Origin: an uncultured Lachnospiraceae bacterium
GTDB taxonomy: Bacteria > Bacillota > Clostridia > Lachnospirales > Lachnospiraceae
Length of the DNA: 64,000 nucleotides
NCBI GenBank assembly: GCA_910585295.1
Contig: CAJUDE010000004.1
Span: forward strand, 1 to 64,000
Direction of reading: 5' to 3'
How positions within the stretch are numbered: the first letter of the stretch is position 1; every line of letters starts with the position of its first letter. Of the stretch, positions 1-7,928 are shown piece after piece. The notes beneath the pieces are model-generated. The model had not been told where the DNA came from. It saw nothing but the letters and a program-made list of their open reading frames with translations, and searched no databases. The translations under genes were made by a program, and so were the position numbers.

Positions 1-79
1 CGGCACACAGCGCCCCTCGCGGCATTCGCCAAATATCCGCGCGAGCGCGGCTGCTTGGCTCATTGCTCGCGGGAATAAA

Positions 80-149
80 GAATCCTGCCCTGCAGGATTC
101 TCCGCCTGCGGCGAGCCGCTTTCACGGCATATTTCTTTTCCGCCGCAGT
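80..149 (-). repeat. Terminator-associated dispersed repeat, copy A
   Basis: Read on the minus strand this holds a GCGGCTCGCCGCAGGC block, then a 9-bp perfect stem (80-88 with 92-100) followed by TTTATT. The same order of blocks recurs at 62782-62855 behind another minus-strand gene. It probably serves as a transcription terminator downstream of the phosphohexomutase gene. The shared upstream block shows it is a mobile or duplicated cassette and not only a chance hairpin. Confidence 0.55.
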
Positions 150-194
150 ACCCTCGCTTCACTGGGGCGGGCCCTGCGATAATTGCTTTTTATT

Positions 195-225
195 TTATAG
201 GAGAATCCGAAGGAATTTCCTATAA
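195..225 (-). terminator. Hairpin just downstream of the phosphohexomutase gene
   Basis: A 14-bp imperfect stem (TTATAGGA at both ends, two mismatches) lies 18 bases after the phosphohexomutase stop codon. On the minus strand it is followed by AATAAAAAG and not by a T-run, so it may act as an mRNA 3' stabilising hairpin, with the 80-100 hairpin as the true terminator. Confidence 0.35.
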
Positions 226-243
226 AGGAACAAAGCCCGCCAA

Positions 244-1662
244 TTATTTGTCCAGGCCCAAAAACCTTTCGTAAACCGTGCAGATTTCCGCCGCCCTGGC
301 TGCATCCGGCATCTCGCAGAAAATACGCAAAAGCGGCTCTGTCCCAGAGAACCGGGCAATGGCCCAGCCTCCATTTTTAAAGTAAACTTTGCTGCCATCC
401 AGATAAGAAACATGGTCAATTTCCTCTTCCAGTTCGGGCAGCAGCTTATCTTCCATCAGAACCTTTTTCATTTCTGCCTTCTTTTCCTCTGTAAACTTAT
501 AATCCCGCTCCTCCATATGGATTGCCCCGCACTCTTTTCGGATGCCGTCCATAATCTGGGAAAGCTTCTTTCCTGTCACCGCAATCATTTCTACCAAAAG
601 CGCCGCCGCATAGATGCCGTCTTTGCCATTAATATGCCCATGGACCGTCAGCCCGCCGGAGGATTCCCCTCCAATAATTGCCCCTGTTTCTTTCATTTTG
701 GCAGAGATATGCTTAAACCCCACCGGGACTTCATAACAAGTTTCCCCAAACTTCCCCGCCACTTTGTCCAGCATATGGGTTGTGGCGATATTACGGACCG
801 CAGGCCCGTTCCATCCCTTAAATTTCACCAAATAATAATAGAGAAGCACCAGGATATCGTTTGGATGGAGGAAATTCCCCTGGTCGTCTATCACCCCTAT
901 ACGGTCCGCATCCCCATCTGTGGCAATCCCGATATCAAAATTTTTCTCCACCACATAATTCTGCAGGGAATGGAGCGTAGCTGCAGAAGGCGCTGGAAGC
1001 TTCCCGCCAAACAAAGTGTCATGCCTGTCATGGATAGTGGCCACCTCGCAGCGGGCTGTCATCAATATCATCTTTAGGGACGTCTCGCTGACCCCATACA
1101 TAGGGTCTAAAGCAACCTTCAAACCAGCGTTTCGGATTGCCTGCATATCCACAGAAGCGATAATATTATCCAGATAATCGTTTAATGGGTAAATTTCTTC
1201 AATATAGCCTTGCGCTTTCCCAAGCCCATACTCAAGTTCTGCCACTTCTCCCGGCCCAATATCTGCAATATAGCTTTCTAAATCTTTGGTCTGCACCTCA
1301 TCTGCATCCCTGCCGCCGGCAGTGAACACCTTAATCCCATTGTAAATAGCCGGGTTATGGCTTGCCGTCACCATCATCCCATACGGGAACCCATGCTTCA
1401 TTACATGGAACATCACCAAAGGCGTAGGGGAAGACTTATTGATTAAATAGACCTTTATATGGGCTGCGGCGAACACCACAGCCGCCCACTGCATCGCTTC
1501 TTTGGATAAGAACCTTCTGTCATAGCCCATCACAATGCCCTTATTATCTACCCCTTCGCTTTTCATTTTGTTCACTAACCCTTGCGCCAATAATTGTATG
1601 TTTTCCTTCGTAAACCCGTCCCCAATCACAGCCCTCCAGCCGCCTGTCCCAAATTTTACCAT
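244..1662 (-). CDS. Phosphoglucomutase/phosphomannomutase family protein
   Basis: This cytosolic alpha-D-phosphohexomutase of 472 residues interconverts hexose 1- and 6-phosphates through a phosphoserine, feeding nucleotide-sugar or glycogen metabolism. The four family signatures are present: the catalytic serine in TASHNP (residue 101), the Mg-binding DGDADRIG loop near residue 248, the sugar-binding GGESSGG loop, and the C-terminal phosphate-binding FSGTEPLLR loop. The start is supported by a purine-rich GAGGATGAGAGA directly before ATG. The gene stands alone. Which hexose it prefers (glucose, mannose or glucosamine) cannot be told from sequence; the short length fits the PgcA/ManB-like group more than GlmM. 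Confidence 0.9.
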   Translation of the reverse strand: MVKFGTGGWRAVIGDGFTKENIQLLAQGLVNKMKSEGVDNKGIVMGYDRRFLSKEAMQWAAVVFAAAHIKVYLINKSSPTPLVMFHVMKHGFPYGMMVTASHNPAIYNGIKVFTAGGRDADEVQTKDLESYIADIGPGEVAELEYGLGKAQGYIEEIYPLNDYLDNIIASVDMQAIRNAGLKVALDPMYGVSETSLKMILMTARCEVATIHDRHDTLFGGKLPAPSAATLHSLQNYVVEKNFDIGIATDGDADRIGVIDDQGNFLHPNDILVLLYYYLVKFKGWNGPAVRNIATTHMLDKVAGKFGETCYEVPVGFKHISAKMKETGAIIGGESSGGLTVHGHINGKDGIYAAALLVEMIAVTGKKLSQIMDGIRKECGAIHMEERDYKFTEEKKAEMKKVLMEDKLLPELEEEIDHVSYLDGSKVYFKNGGWAIARFSGTEPLLRIFCEMPDAARAAEICTVYERFLGLDK

Positions 1663-1700
1663 TCTCTCATCCTCTTTTCTTGTGTTTGATATGTTTTGCT

Positions 1701-1859
1701 ATTACTCCGGCGGTTAAATGTCGACGAATTTTACGAAGAATAAATTTTCATCTGCAAGGCGGAAGAATGAGTTGCAGTGAGCGCTACAACGATTGATAAC
1801 AACGCAGCAGATGGAAATTTAAACAAGTAAAAACGTCGATATTTAACCGCCAGAGCAAT
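1701..1859. repeat. 159-bp imperfect palindrome, MITE-like
   Basis: The left arm (1701-1755) and the reverse complement of the right arm (1806-1859) agree closely over about 55 bp, starting at the tips with ATTRCTCYGGCGGTTAAAT. The core of about 50 bp carries no open frame of note. It fills most of the 440-base gap between the phosphohexomutase and CPBP genes. Length and terminal inverted repeats resemble a miniature inverted-repeat element, but no transposase or clear target-site duplication is visible. The rest of this gap holds the CPBP promoter and an AT-rich leader. Confidence 0.65.
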
Positions 1860-1944
1860 ATCCCTTCCCGCCTCTTGCTTTGGCTTGATTTTTCCCTCCT
1901 ATGCCCCTATAATAACCATAGGCAATTACGGAACTCAATATTTT

Positions 1945-1972
1945 TTGAATTTCATGCGCAATTCAGTATAAT
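1945..1972 (+). promoter_or_regulatory. Sigma-A promoter of the CPBP protease gene
   Basis: TTGAAT (1945-1950) and a perfect TATAAT (1967-1972) are separated by 16 bp. The predicted start near 1979 leaves a leader of about 125 nt, AT-rich and without a recognised riboswitch. Confidence 0.6.
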
Positions 1973-2104
1973 GAAAAGGAACTATCCCGGAGCAATTATA
2001 TAAATTATGCATGGAATTATGATAATTTAGTTGTTGCGCAATTACCTAATTCTAGATATCATCAGTATAGCAAATTTCCACATACAAAGAAAGGACTTTA
2101 CACT

Positions 2105-2968
2105 ATGAAAGTATTAAAAAAAATTGGGTGCATCCTATTTTGCCTGCTCCCGATACTCCTTGCCTTTGGGCTTCAGCTCCTTATCACGTTTGCAGGGCTT
2201 GCCTTAAGGGCTTTTTACCTTTTCCATCAAGACCCTTCCCTGATAGGCAGTTTTTCCTCCCCTGAATTCCAGCGAAAGCTTTTAGGAGACAGCCAGTTCC
2301 TTATGGCGCTGTCTGTCATCTACGGCATTGCCTCTGCGCTGGCCCTTGGCTTTTGGTACTGGAAATGGTGCTTCCCGAAAAAAAAGCCCCGCAGAAAGCC
2401 TTCTGCCATAATCAACCCTGCCATGATCCTTGGGCTGTTATTTATGGTCGTTGGGCTTCAATATATTTCCACTTACCTGATTATGGCTGTGGCTGCCATC
2501 AACCCTTCCTGGTATGAATATTATGAAAGTTTAATGGAAAGCGCCGGCTTTGGGAACGTGACCATTGCGCTTGCCTTATATTCTGTGGTGGTTGCCCCTA
2601 TCAGCGAAGAGTTGATTTTCCGTGGCATTACCTTAAAATATGCCGCAAAAGCCATGCCTTTTTTCCTAGCAAATATCTTCCAAGCATTCCTGTTTGGCGT
2701 ATTCCATGGAAATATGGTTCAGGGCGTTTACGCATTTGCCGTTGGGCTGTTCTGCGGCTATATCTGCGTCAAGGGGGAAAGCATTTACCTGTCCATTTTG
2801 TTCCATATGCTGTTTAACCTCTGGGGGACATTCCAGCCAGATTTCCTCTCTTATGCCGGCAATTCCCTCCCTGTCCATTTAGGGATCCTTGCAGGGGCTG
2901 CCATCCTTTCTGGCATAGGGGCCTTCCTGTACCAAAGAGGCGTTAGGAACAGGCTGCCCGCATACTAA
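2105..2968 (+). CDS. CPBP family intramembrane metalloprotease
   Basis: A 287-residue multi-pass membrane protein of the CAAX protease/bacteriocin-processing (CPBP, Abi) family. The hallmark EExxxR motif appears as SEELIFRG near residue 165, followed by the second conserved helix with FGVFHGN and later LFHMLFN; these Glu and His residues form the intramembrane catalytic site. A hydrophobic N-terminus (residues 10-35) and about seven further hydrophobic helices fit the family. The start has AAAGGA upstream. Members act in protein maturation, bacteriocin self-immunity or stress signalling; the local context does not say which. It is transcribed alone from the promoter at 1945-1972. Confidence 0.88.
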   Translation: MKVLKKIGCILFCLLPILLAFGLQLLITFAGLALRAFYLFHQDPSLIGSFSSPEFQRKLLGDSQFLMALSVIYGIASALALGFWYWKWCFPKKKPRRKPSAIINPAMILGLLFMVVGLQYISTYLIMAVAAINPSWYEYYESLMESAGFGNVTIALALYSVVVAPISEELIFRGITLKYAAKAMPFFLANIFQAFLFGVFHGNMVQGVYAFAVGLFCGYICVKGESIYLSILFHMLFNLWGTFQPDFLSYAGNSLPVHLGILAGAAILSGIGAFLYQRGVRNRLPAY

Positions 2969-3092
2969 CACGCGCCCCCGAAAACGAATTTTTATTTCAT
3001 GCATATAATTTATTGTGATACACGCATTATCACGCAATACTTGAACATAAATAATTCAGCCCTGTTCCAACAGGGCAAGGACGGGGGAGAAT

Positions 3093-4160
3093 ATGCCAAC
3101 AATAAGCCTTTGTATGATCGTTAAAAATGAAGAGAAACATATTACGCGCTGCCTTGACAGCGTGGCAGGGCTCGTAGAAGAAATTATAATCGTGGATACT
3201 GGTTCCACTGACCAAACGGCAGAAATAGCGTCAAATTATACATCTGACATTTATACGTACCCATGGAAAGATGACTTCGCTGACGCCAGAAACTATTCTT
3301 TTTCCAAAGCCTCCATGGACTACTGTATGTGGATGGATGCCGACGACATCTTGGAGAAGTCGGAACATGGGAAATTCCTGCAGTTAAAGCAGTCCCTGCC
3401 TCCAGATACAGATATCGTAATGATGAAATACCATACTTCTTTTGATGAAGCTGGCAGACCTTCTTTTTCTTATTTCAGGGAACGATGGGTCAGAAACTGT
3501 GCGCAATACCGGTGGGTTGGCGCAGTCCATGAAGCAATCCCGCCAAATGGGAAAGTGGCCTATTCTGACATTGGGATTTCCCACAAAAAAATCGGCGCTG
3601 GGAATCCAGGCCGAAACCTAAGAATATACCAAAAAATGATTTCTGACGGAAAACCATTAGACCCACGGCAGCAATATTATTATGGCCGGGAACTATATTA
3701 CCATAAGCTTTATAAGGAAGCTGTTTTAGTGCTGGAACAGTTCCTTTCATCCGAAGGTGGCTGGGTGGAAAATAAAATAGAGGCATGTGCTGTCTGCGCC
3801 AATTGTTATTACCAGTTGGGCCAGGAACAAGCCGCGCTGGACACTCTTTTGCGCAGCATGGGCTTCGACCTGCCAAGGGCAGAGCTGTGCTGTGAAATCG
3901 GAAAATACTTTCTGGAACATGGTAATTTGCATACTGCCATTTATTGGTATGAAACTGCGCTGCACACACCTAAAAATGAATACTCTGGCGGGTTTATCCT
4001 CCCAGATTGCTATGATTATGTGCCTCTTTTACAGTTATGTGTATGTTATGACAAATTAGGCGACCAGAAAAAAGCGCAAGAATACAATGAGATGGCCGGA
4101 GCCTGCAAACCTTATTCCCCGGCATACCTTTATAATAAACAATATTTTGACAGCCTGTAA
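3093..4160 (+). CDS. Family 2 glycosyltransferase with TPR-like C-terminus
   Basis: A 355-residue protein beginning with a GT2 GT-A fold: the opening TISLCMIVKNEE strand, the nucleotide-binding IVDTGSTDQT loop (near residue 35), and the metal-binding DxD as WMDADD (near residue 82). From about residue 190 the sequence turns into paired amphipathic helices that look like tetratricopeptide repeats. GT2-TPR proteins in Clostridia and Bacillus are often encoded beside surface proteins that they probably glycosylate. The next gene on the same strand, 210 bases on, encodes a collagen-like protein, a plausible acceptor; that link is inference. GGGGGAGAAT precedes the ATG, and a short CCTGTT/AACAGG hairpin lies in the leader. 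Confidence 0.85.
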   Translation: MPTISLCMIVKNEEKHITRCLDSVAGLVEEIIIVDTGSTDQTAEIASNYTSDIYTYPWKDDFADARNYSFSKASMDYCMWMDADDILEKSEHGKFLQLKQSLPPDTDIVMMKYHTSFDEAGRPSFSYFRERWVRNCAQYRWVGAVHEAIPPNGKVAYSDIGISHKKIGAGNPGRNLRIYQKMISDGKPLDPRQQYYYGRELYYHKLYKEAVLVLEQFLSSEGGWVENKIEACAVCANCYYQLGQEQAALDTLLRSMGFDLPRAELCCEIGKYFLEHGNLHTAIYWYETALHTPKNEYSGGFILPDCYDYVPLLQLCVCYDKLGDQKKAQEYNEMAGACKPYSPAYLYNKQYFDSL

Positions 4161-4195
4161 CACGCCTGGGCAAAACACTAACCTTATCCATGCCT

Positions 4196-4229
4196 CGCAG
4201 CTTGCTGCGGGGTATTTGGCTATTTTTGC
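4196..4229 (+). terminator. Hairpin terminator carrying the GGGGTATTT repeat
   Basis: CGCAGC and GCTGCG form a tight stem (4196-4209), followed by GGGTATTTGGCTATTTTT. It lies 35 bases after the glycosyltransferase stop. The sequence matches the dispersed CAAATACCCCGC family found again near 30960 and 60302-60376. Confidence 0.45.
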
Positions 4230-4282
4230 AGATTAGCACGCCAAAGTTCCTTTTCACGCCCTAAATTTATACGACAAAAAGT

Positions 4283-4310
4283 AACAAGAATTGCAACCCT
4301 GCATAAATTA
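4283..4310 (+). promoter_or_regulatory. Possible sporulation (sigma-K-like) promoter of the collagen-like gene
   Basis: AACA (4283-4286) lies 15 bp before CATAAATTA (4302-4310), close to the sigma-K pattern (AC, about 16 bp, CATAnnnTA). No sigma-A -35/-10 pair is evident. A similar CATAAATAA (3046-3054) precedes the glycosyltransferase gene. Spacing is slightly off consensus, so this is tentative. Confidence 0.3.
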
Positions 4311-4370
4311 TTGGTAGAAAAAGATACTTTACAGTACTTTTTTCAAATTATCAGAAAGGTTGTGTTTTGA

Positions 4371-5549
4371 ATGAATAAGAATGGCTTTTATAATAGCTGC
4401 CAAAATCAATGCCACTCCCACTGCTGTGAGCGCGGGCCTATGGGGCCAAAAGGCGACCAAGGGCCACAAGGACCACAGGGGATCAAAGGGGATACTGGCT
4501 GCCCAGGGCCGAAAGGCGATATTGGCGACCAGGGGCCTATGGGGCCTCAGGGAATTCCTGGCGCGCAAGGCGCAAGGGGGCCAAGGGGAAATACTGGCCC
4601 AATTGGACCCACTGGAAACACTGGCCCAAGAGGAAATACTGGCCCAAGGGGCTATGCAGGCCCACAAGGGATTCCAGGCATCCAAGGAGTGCGCGGCGAT
4701 ATCGGCCCGAAAGGTGACCCTGGATGTGAAGGGCCGAAAGGCGATATCGGCCCAATCGGGCCAGTTGGGCCTACTGGGCCTACTGGACCGGCCGGTCCGC
4801 AAGGGGATATTGGGCCACAAGGGCCAAGGGGCATTCCAGGGCCACAAGGGCCTTTTGGGCCTACTGGCCCTATGGGTCCCCAAGGAGTCACTGGCGCACA
4901 AGGCATTCAAGGGGCAACCGGGCCAATTGGGCCACAAGGCCCAAAAGGCCCAAAAGGCTGCCCAGGAGATGAGGGGCCAATTGGGCCTACTGGCGCAACC
5001 GGGCCTGCTGGTGCGACTGGCATTGCCGGGACAGGGGCAATTATCCCATTTGCGTCAGGGCTTCCAATCGCTCTGACCACGATCGCCGGGGGCCTTGCAG
5101 GACTTCCAGCCTTTGTCGGCTTCGGGAGCAGCGCGCAAGGGCTCACGCTGCTTGGTTCCACAATCAATATTACAAATGCCAGCGGAACACTTTCCAACTT
5201 TGCATTCCAGGTTCCGCGCGCTGGTACGATCACATCATTCAGCGCTTTCTTCAGCACAACACTGGCGCTTTCCTTGATCGGCTCTACTGTAACGGTAAAT
5301 GCGCAAATCTACCAGTCCGCAACGCCAGACAATGTATTTTCACCGATCGCCGGAACTTTGATTGCTCTGTCTCCGTCACTTTCCGGAATTATATCCGTCG
5401 GGACATTGTTAAACGGTTCCCTTACAGGGCTTAATATCCCTGTAACAGCTCAGACACGGTTAATGTTGGTGTTCTCAGCAACAGCAAACGGCCTGACTTT
5501 AGTCAATACTGTGGCAGGGTATGCAAGCGCGGGATTAAGCATCAATTAA
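4371..5549 (+). CDS. Collagen-like protein with BclB-type C-terminal domain
   Basis: A 392-residue protein in three parts: a short Cys/His-rich N-terminus (residues 1-21, with CHSHCC), about 65 unbroken Gly-X-Y collagen triplets rich in GPQ, GPT and GPI (residues 22-222), and a hydrophobic Ser/Thr/Leu-rich C-terminal domain of about 165 residues that resembles the trimerising BclB exosporium domain. No signal peptide is present, as expected for a spore-coat or exosporium protein assembled from the mother-cell cytoplasm. Its many Thr in the Y position are typical O-glycosylation sites in bacterial collagens, and a glycosyltransferase gene lies just upstream. The spore-surface role is inferred from family resemblance. 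Confidence 0.85.
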   Translation: MNKNGFYNSCQNQCHSHCCERGPMGPKGDQGPQGPQGIKGDTGCPGPKGDIGDQGPMGPQGIPGAQGARGPRGNTGPIGPTGNTGPRGNTGPRGYAGPQGIPGIQGVRGDIGPKGDPGCEGPKGDIGPIGPVGPTGPTGPAGPQGDIGPQGPRGIPGPQGPFGPTGPMGPQGVTGAQGIQGATGPIGPQGPKGPKGCPGDEGPIGPTGATGPAGATGIAGTGAIIPFASGLPIALTTIAGGLAGLPAFVGFGSSAQGLTLLGSTINITNASGTLSNFAFQVPRAGTITSFSAFFSTTLALSLIGSTVTVNAQIYQSATPDNVFSPIAGTLIALSPSLSGIISVGTLLNGSLTGLNIPVTAQTRLMLVFSATANGLTLVNTVAGYASAGLSIN

Positions 5550-5596
5550 ATAACAAAAGCCTCTCTTCCCAGAGCTGGTTGGACCAGCCATAGGGT

Positions 5597-5638
5597 TCCT
5601 GGAGCTTCCGGCATTAGGAGCCTCCAGGATATTTTTTT
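5597..5638 (+). terminator. Intrinsic terminator of the collagen-like gene
   Basis: TCCTGGAG (5598-5605) pairs with CTCCAGGA (5622-5629), followed by a seven-T run. The 3' arm and T-run are also the last codons of the convergent histidine kinase gene, so the two genes share this DNA. Confidence 0.75.
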
Positions 5639-6744
5639 ATCCGAACCCTGATTTCCACGCCGCCTTGCGGCATATTCTGGTATTGCAAAGACCCATGGTG
5701 CTTACTTACAATTTCACGGCACAAAGGTACCCCCAGCCCTTTCCCCACTATTTTTTCCTTTGGCACTGGGTGGCTGCCGTTTAGGATATCCAACAGCCCT
5801 TTATCCAGGCAATCATCCTTGTTATAAACCACAAAACCGTCCTCCTGCACGCGCAAACTTACATGCTCCCCCTGCCGGGACGTATTTAGGATTAAATTCC
5901 GCATCAGGCTTAAGAGCAGCGTTTTCTCCCCATAAATCCATTCCGCCTGCTGCCCTGTTTCCAAAAATGGGAAGTATCGCTTCAATTCGCCCAACAGTTC
6001 CGCTACCTTTACCTGCCCCATCCTTATGCTGCCTTCCTGCAGGTTCCCCATAATCAAGAGGTTCTCAATCAGCCCTACCATATGCCCCGCTTCCCTATCA
6101 ATTTGGCTGCTGGCAAACGCAATGTCTTCTGGCTTTATATTTCCAAGGAGTATATACTGGGCATACCCCTGGATTGCCGTCAGGGGCGTGCGCAGTTCAT
6201 GGGCAATATTGCTGACGGGCGCATATATCTTTTTCATTGCAGAATATAGGATTGTGGCAAGGGCTGCCGCCAGGGCAAGGGCCGTTGCCAACAGCAGCGC
6301 CATCTGTTTTTTCCATGTCCCATAGAAGCCGTCCATATTTTTCAAGTAAATGATATTTACCTTCCCCCAATCGGCGTCTTTGTAGCTGCTGGAAACACAG
6401 GCAAATGCCCCATGGCTGTTTTCCACAACCTCAAACCTTTTCCCAGCCCCTTCCCATGGAAACGGGCGGCTGTCCGCCAATACCCCAGCCTGGCTTTCCA
6501 CCAGCAGGTAAACCTGCTGCTTTTGCAGCGTCCTGCAGTACCATTTCAGTTGTTCTACCCCATTGCTATCTTCTAATATAGATGAAATGCCATATTCCAC
6601 CCTGCTTTCATGGAACAAGGTATCCTCACAATAAAAATCCAGGTTTTTGCGAAACGAATACTGTTGGATGAAAAATATGCTCCCAAATAAAATGCAAAGC
6701 ACCAGCCCCATCGTCAACAAATAATTTTTTTCCCATATTTTCAA
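5614..6744 (-). CDS. Two-component sensor histidine kinase
   Basis: A 376-residue membrane kinase with a first helix at residues 9-28, an extracytoplasmic sensing segment of about 130 residues, and a second helix near residues 165-185. The dimerisation box holds the phospho-accepting His in IAHELRTPLTAI. The ATPase domain keeps a G box (GKGLGVPLC), but the N box is divergent (NLILNTS in place of NLLxNA). It starts directly after the response regulator gene (2-base gap) and surely forms its partner. The ligand is unknown. The 3' end overlaps the terminator of the convergent collagen-like gene. Confidence 0.88.
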   Translation of the reverse strand: MKIWEKNYLLTMGLVLCILFGSIFFIQQYSFRKNLDFYCEDTLFHESRVEYGISSILEDSNGVEQLKWYCRTLQKQQVYLLVESQAGVLADSRPFPWEGAGKRFEVVENSHGAFACVSSSYKDADWGKVNIIYLKNMDGFYGTWKKQMALLLATALALAAALATILYSAMKKIYAPVSNIAHELRTPLTAIQGYAQYILLGNIKPEDIAFASSQIDREAGHMVGLIENLLIMGNLQEGSIRMGQVKVAELLGELKRYFPFLETGQQAEWIYGEKTLLLSLMRNLILNTSRQGEHVSLRVQEDGFVVYNKDDCLDKGLLDILNGSHPVPKEKIVGKGLGVPLCREIVSKHHGSLQYQNMPQGGVEIRVRIKKYPGGS

Positions 6745-6746
6745 TG

Positions 6747-7400
6747 TTATGCCTCCAGCCGGTAACCCGTCTTGTAAATGGTCTTAATGTGTTTTTCCCA
6801 ACTTAATTTTTTCCTGAGGCGCTGGATATGCACATCCACCGTCCGGTCCTCCCCTTCATAATCCCATCCCCAGGCGGCATCCAAAAGCTGCTCTCTGGTT
6901 AAGGTAATGTTTTTATTATAAATTAAGGCCTTCAATAACTCAAATTCCCGTTTTGTGAGCATAATTTCCTCTCCTCGCTGAAAAGCCTGGCAGTTCTGTA
7001 AGTCTACCTCCACATCCCCCAGGCAGAATATATTTTCCTTTTGGTAACGCCTGAGGACTACATGCACCCTGGAAATCAATTCCTGGATATGGAAGGGTTT
7101 TACAATATAGTCTTCCGCCCCTCCGTCCAGCCCCCTTACCCTGTCATGGATTTCCGACCGGGCTGTCACATAAATGACAGGTACGTCCCCAAGCTGCCCC
7201 GCTAACCAAAACCCATCCATATCCGGCAGGTTAATGTCCAGCAATACCAGGTCTGCCTTTTGTCCCTTGATAGCAGAAAGAGCCTCGCTGCCTGTAAAGG
7301 CAGTGAGGCATTGATGCCCGTTTACTGACAGCGCCCGCACCATCAGCCCATTAATTGTTTTGTCATCTTCCACAATCAGCAATGTTGCCATTTCATTCAC
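6747..7400 (-). CDS. OmpR/PhoB-family response regulator
   Basis: A 217-residue regulator with an N-terminal receiver (acidic pair in IVEDD, phospho-acceptor Asp in LLDINLPD, conserved Lys in YIVKPF) and a C-terminal winged-helix DNA-binding domain (TKREFELLKAL, then RTVDVHIQRLRKKL). It is the middle gene of a three-gene unit: its start overlaps the end of the upstream small membrane protein gene by 8 bases, and the sensor kinase follows after 2 bases. Targets are not evident from the sequence. Confidence 0.92.
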   Translation of the reverse strand: MNEMATLLIVEDDKTINGLMVRALSVNGHQCLTAFTGSEALSAIKGQKADLVLLDINLPDMDGFWLAGQLGDVPVIYVTARSEIHDRVRGLDGGAEDYIVKPFHIQELISRVHVVLRRYQKENIFCLGDVEVDLQNCQAFQRGEEIMLTKREFELLKALIYNKNITLTREQLLDAAWGWDYEGEDRTVDVHIQRLRKKLSWEKHIKTIYKTGYRLEA

Positions 7401-7857
7401 CTATTGGATGGTTGGAGCTGCAAAACACCTCCTGGTCAATCTCTATAATCTGCTCTTTTGTTAAGTCCCCGATTTTCGCAGCGCCTGCGTCCAGCCCGGC
7501 CTTTTCACAAACCGCAAGGATTGCTTCCTTTGCGCTATGCCCTGCGTTCACATCATTAATCATGTTTTCCAATGAGCTGTCTGCAAAATGCTCTTTGGCA
7601 TATTCATCCAGCAACGGGCATTTTGCATGCTGTTCTAAGAGATTCTCTGCAAAACTTTTGCTGGCCTGGATAAAGCTGTCGCTTTCCGCCGCAACCTCTT
7701 TCTCAGAACGGCTTTCCAGCTTTTGGCTGGCACGCTCCTCTGCATGGGCTTTGGACCTGCCCATCATAAGGACGCTCCCCATAAAAAACAGGGCGGACAA
7801 TGCCAGCATCAGCCCTGACACCCAAAAAATACTTCTGCTTCTTTCCAAATGTTTCAT
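7393..7857 (-). CDS. Small single-pass membrane protein of unknown function, co-encoded with a two-component system
   Basis: The start at 7857 is chosen because GGAGGG lies 7 bases before this ATG, giving 154 residues; an earlier in-frame start at 7881 lacks such a site. Residues 10-32 form one transmembrane helix, followed by a charged Glu/Lys-rich stretch (about 35-60), predicted helical, and a C-terminal soluble domain with two Cys. Because the gene overlaps the response regulator it may be the signal-sensing accessory or an output of that system. No family was recognised. Confidence 0.65.
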   Translation of the reverse strand: MKHLERSRSIFWVSGLMLALSALFFMGSVLMMGRSKAHAEERASQKLESRSEKEVAAESDSFIQASKSFAENLLEQHAKCPLLDEYAKEHFADSSLENMINDVNAGHSAKEAILAVCEKAGLDAGAAKIGDLTKEQIIEIDQEVFCSSNHPIGE

Positions 7858-7928
7858 GTTGTTTCCCTCCTCTAAAGGCATCTTTTCCTGTTACAATGCT
7901 ATCTTAACAGAAGGATGTTTCAGAATTA

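Noticed and set aside
412..1077. 221-codon plus-strand frame opposite the phosphohexomutase gene
   Set aside because: It is antisense to conserved catalytic motifs and has no ribosome-binding site.
4329..4937. Long Trp/Pro-rich frames opposite and beside the collagen-like gene
   Set aside because: They are by-products of the Gly-X-Y codon periodicity; they lack ribosome-binding sites and protein-like composition.
4440..5035. Tandem-repeat DNA that might suggest a CRISPR or satellite array
   Set aside because: The 9-base periodicity is the collagen GXY coding pattern inside one open frame, with no spacer structure.
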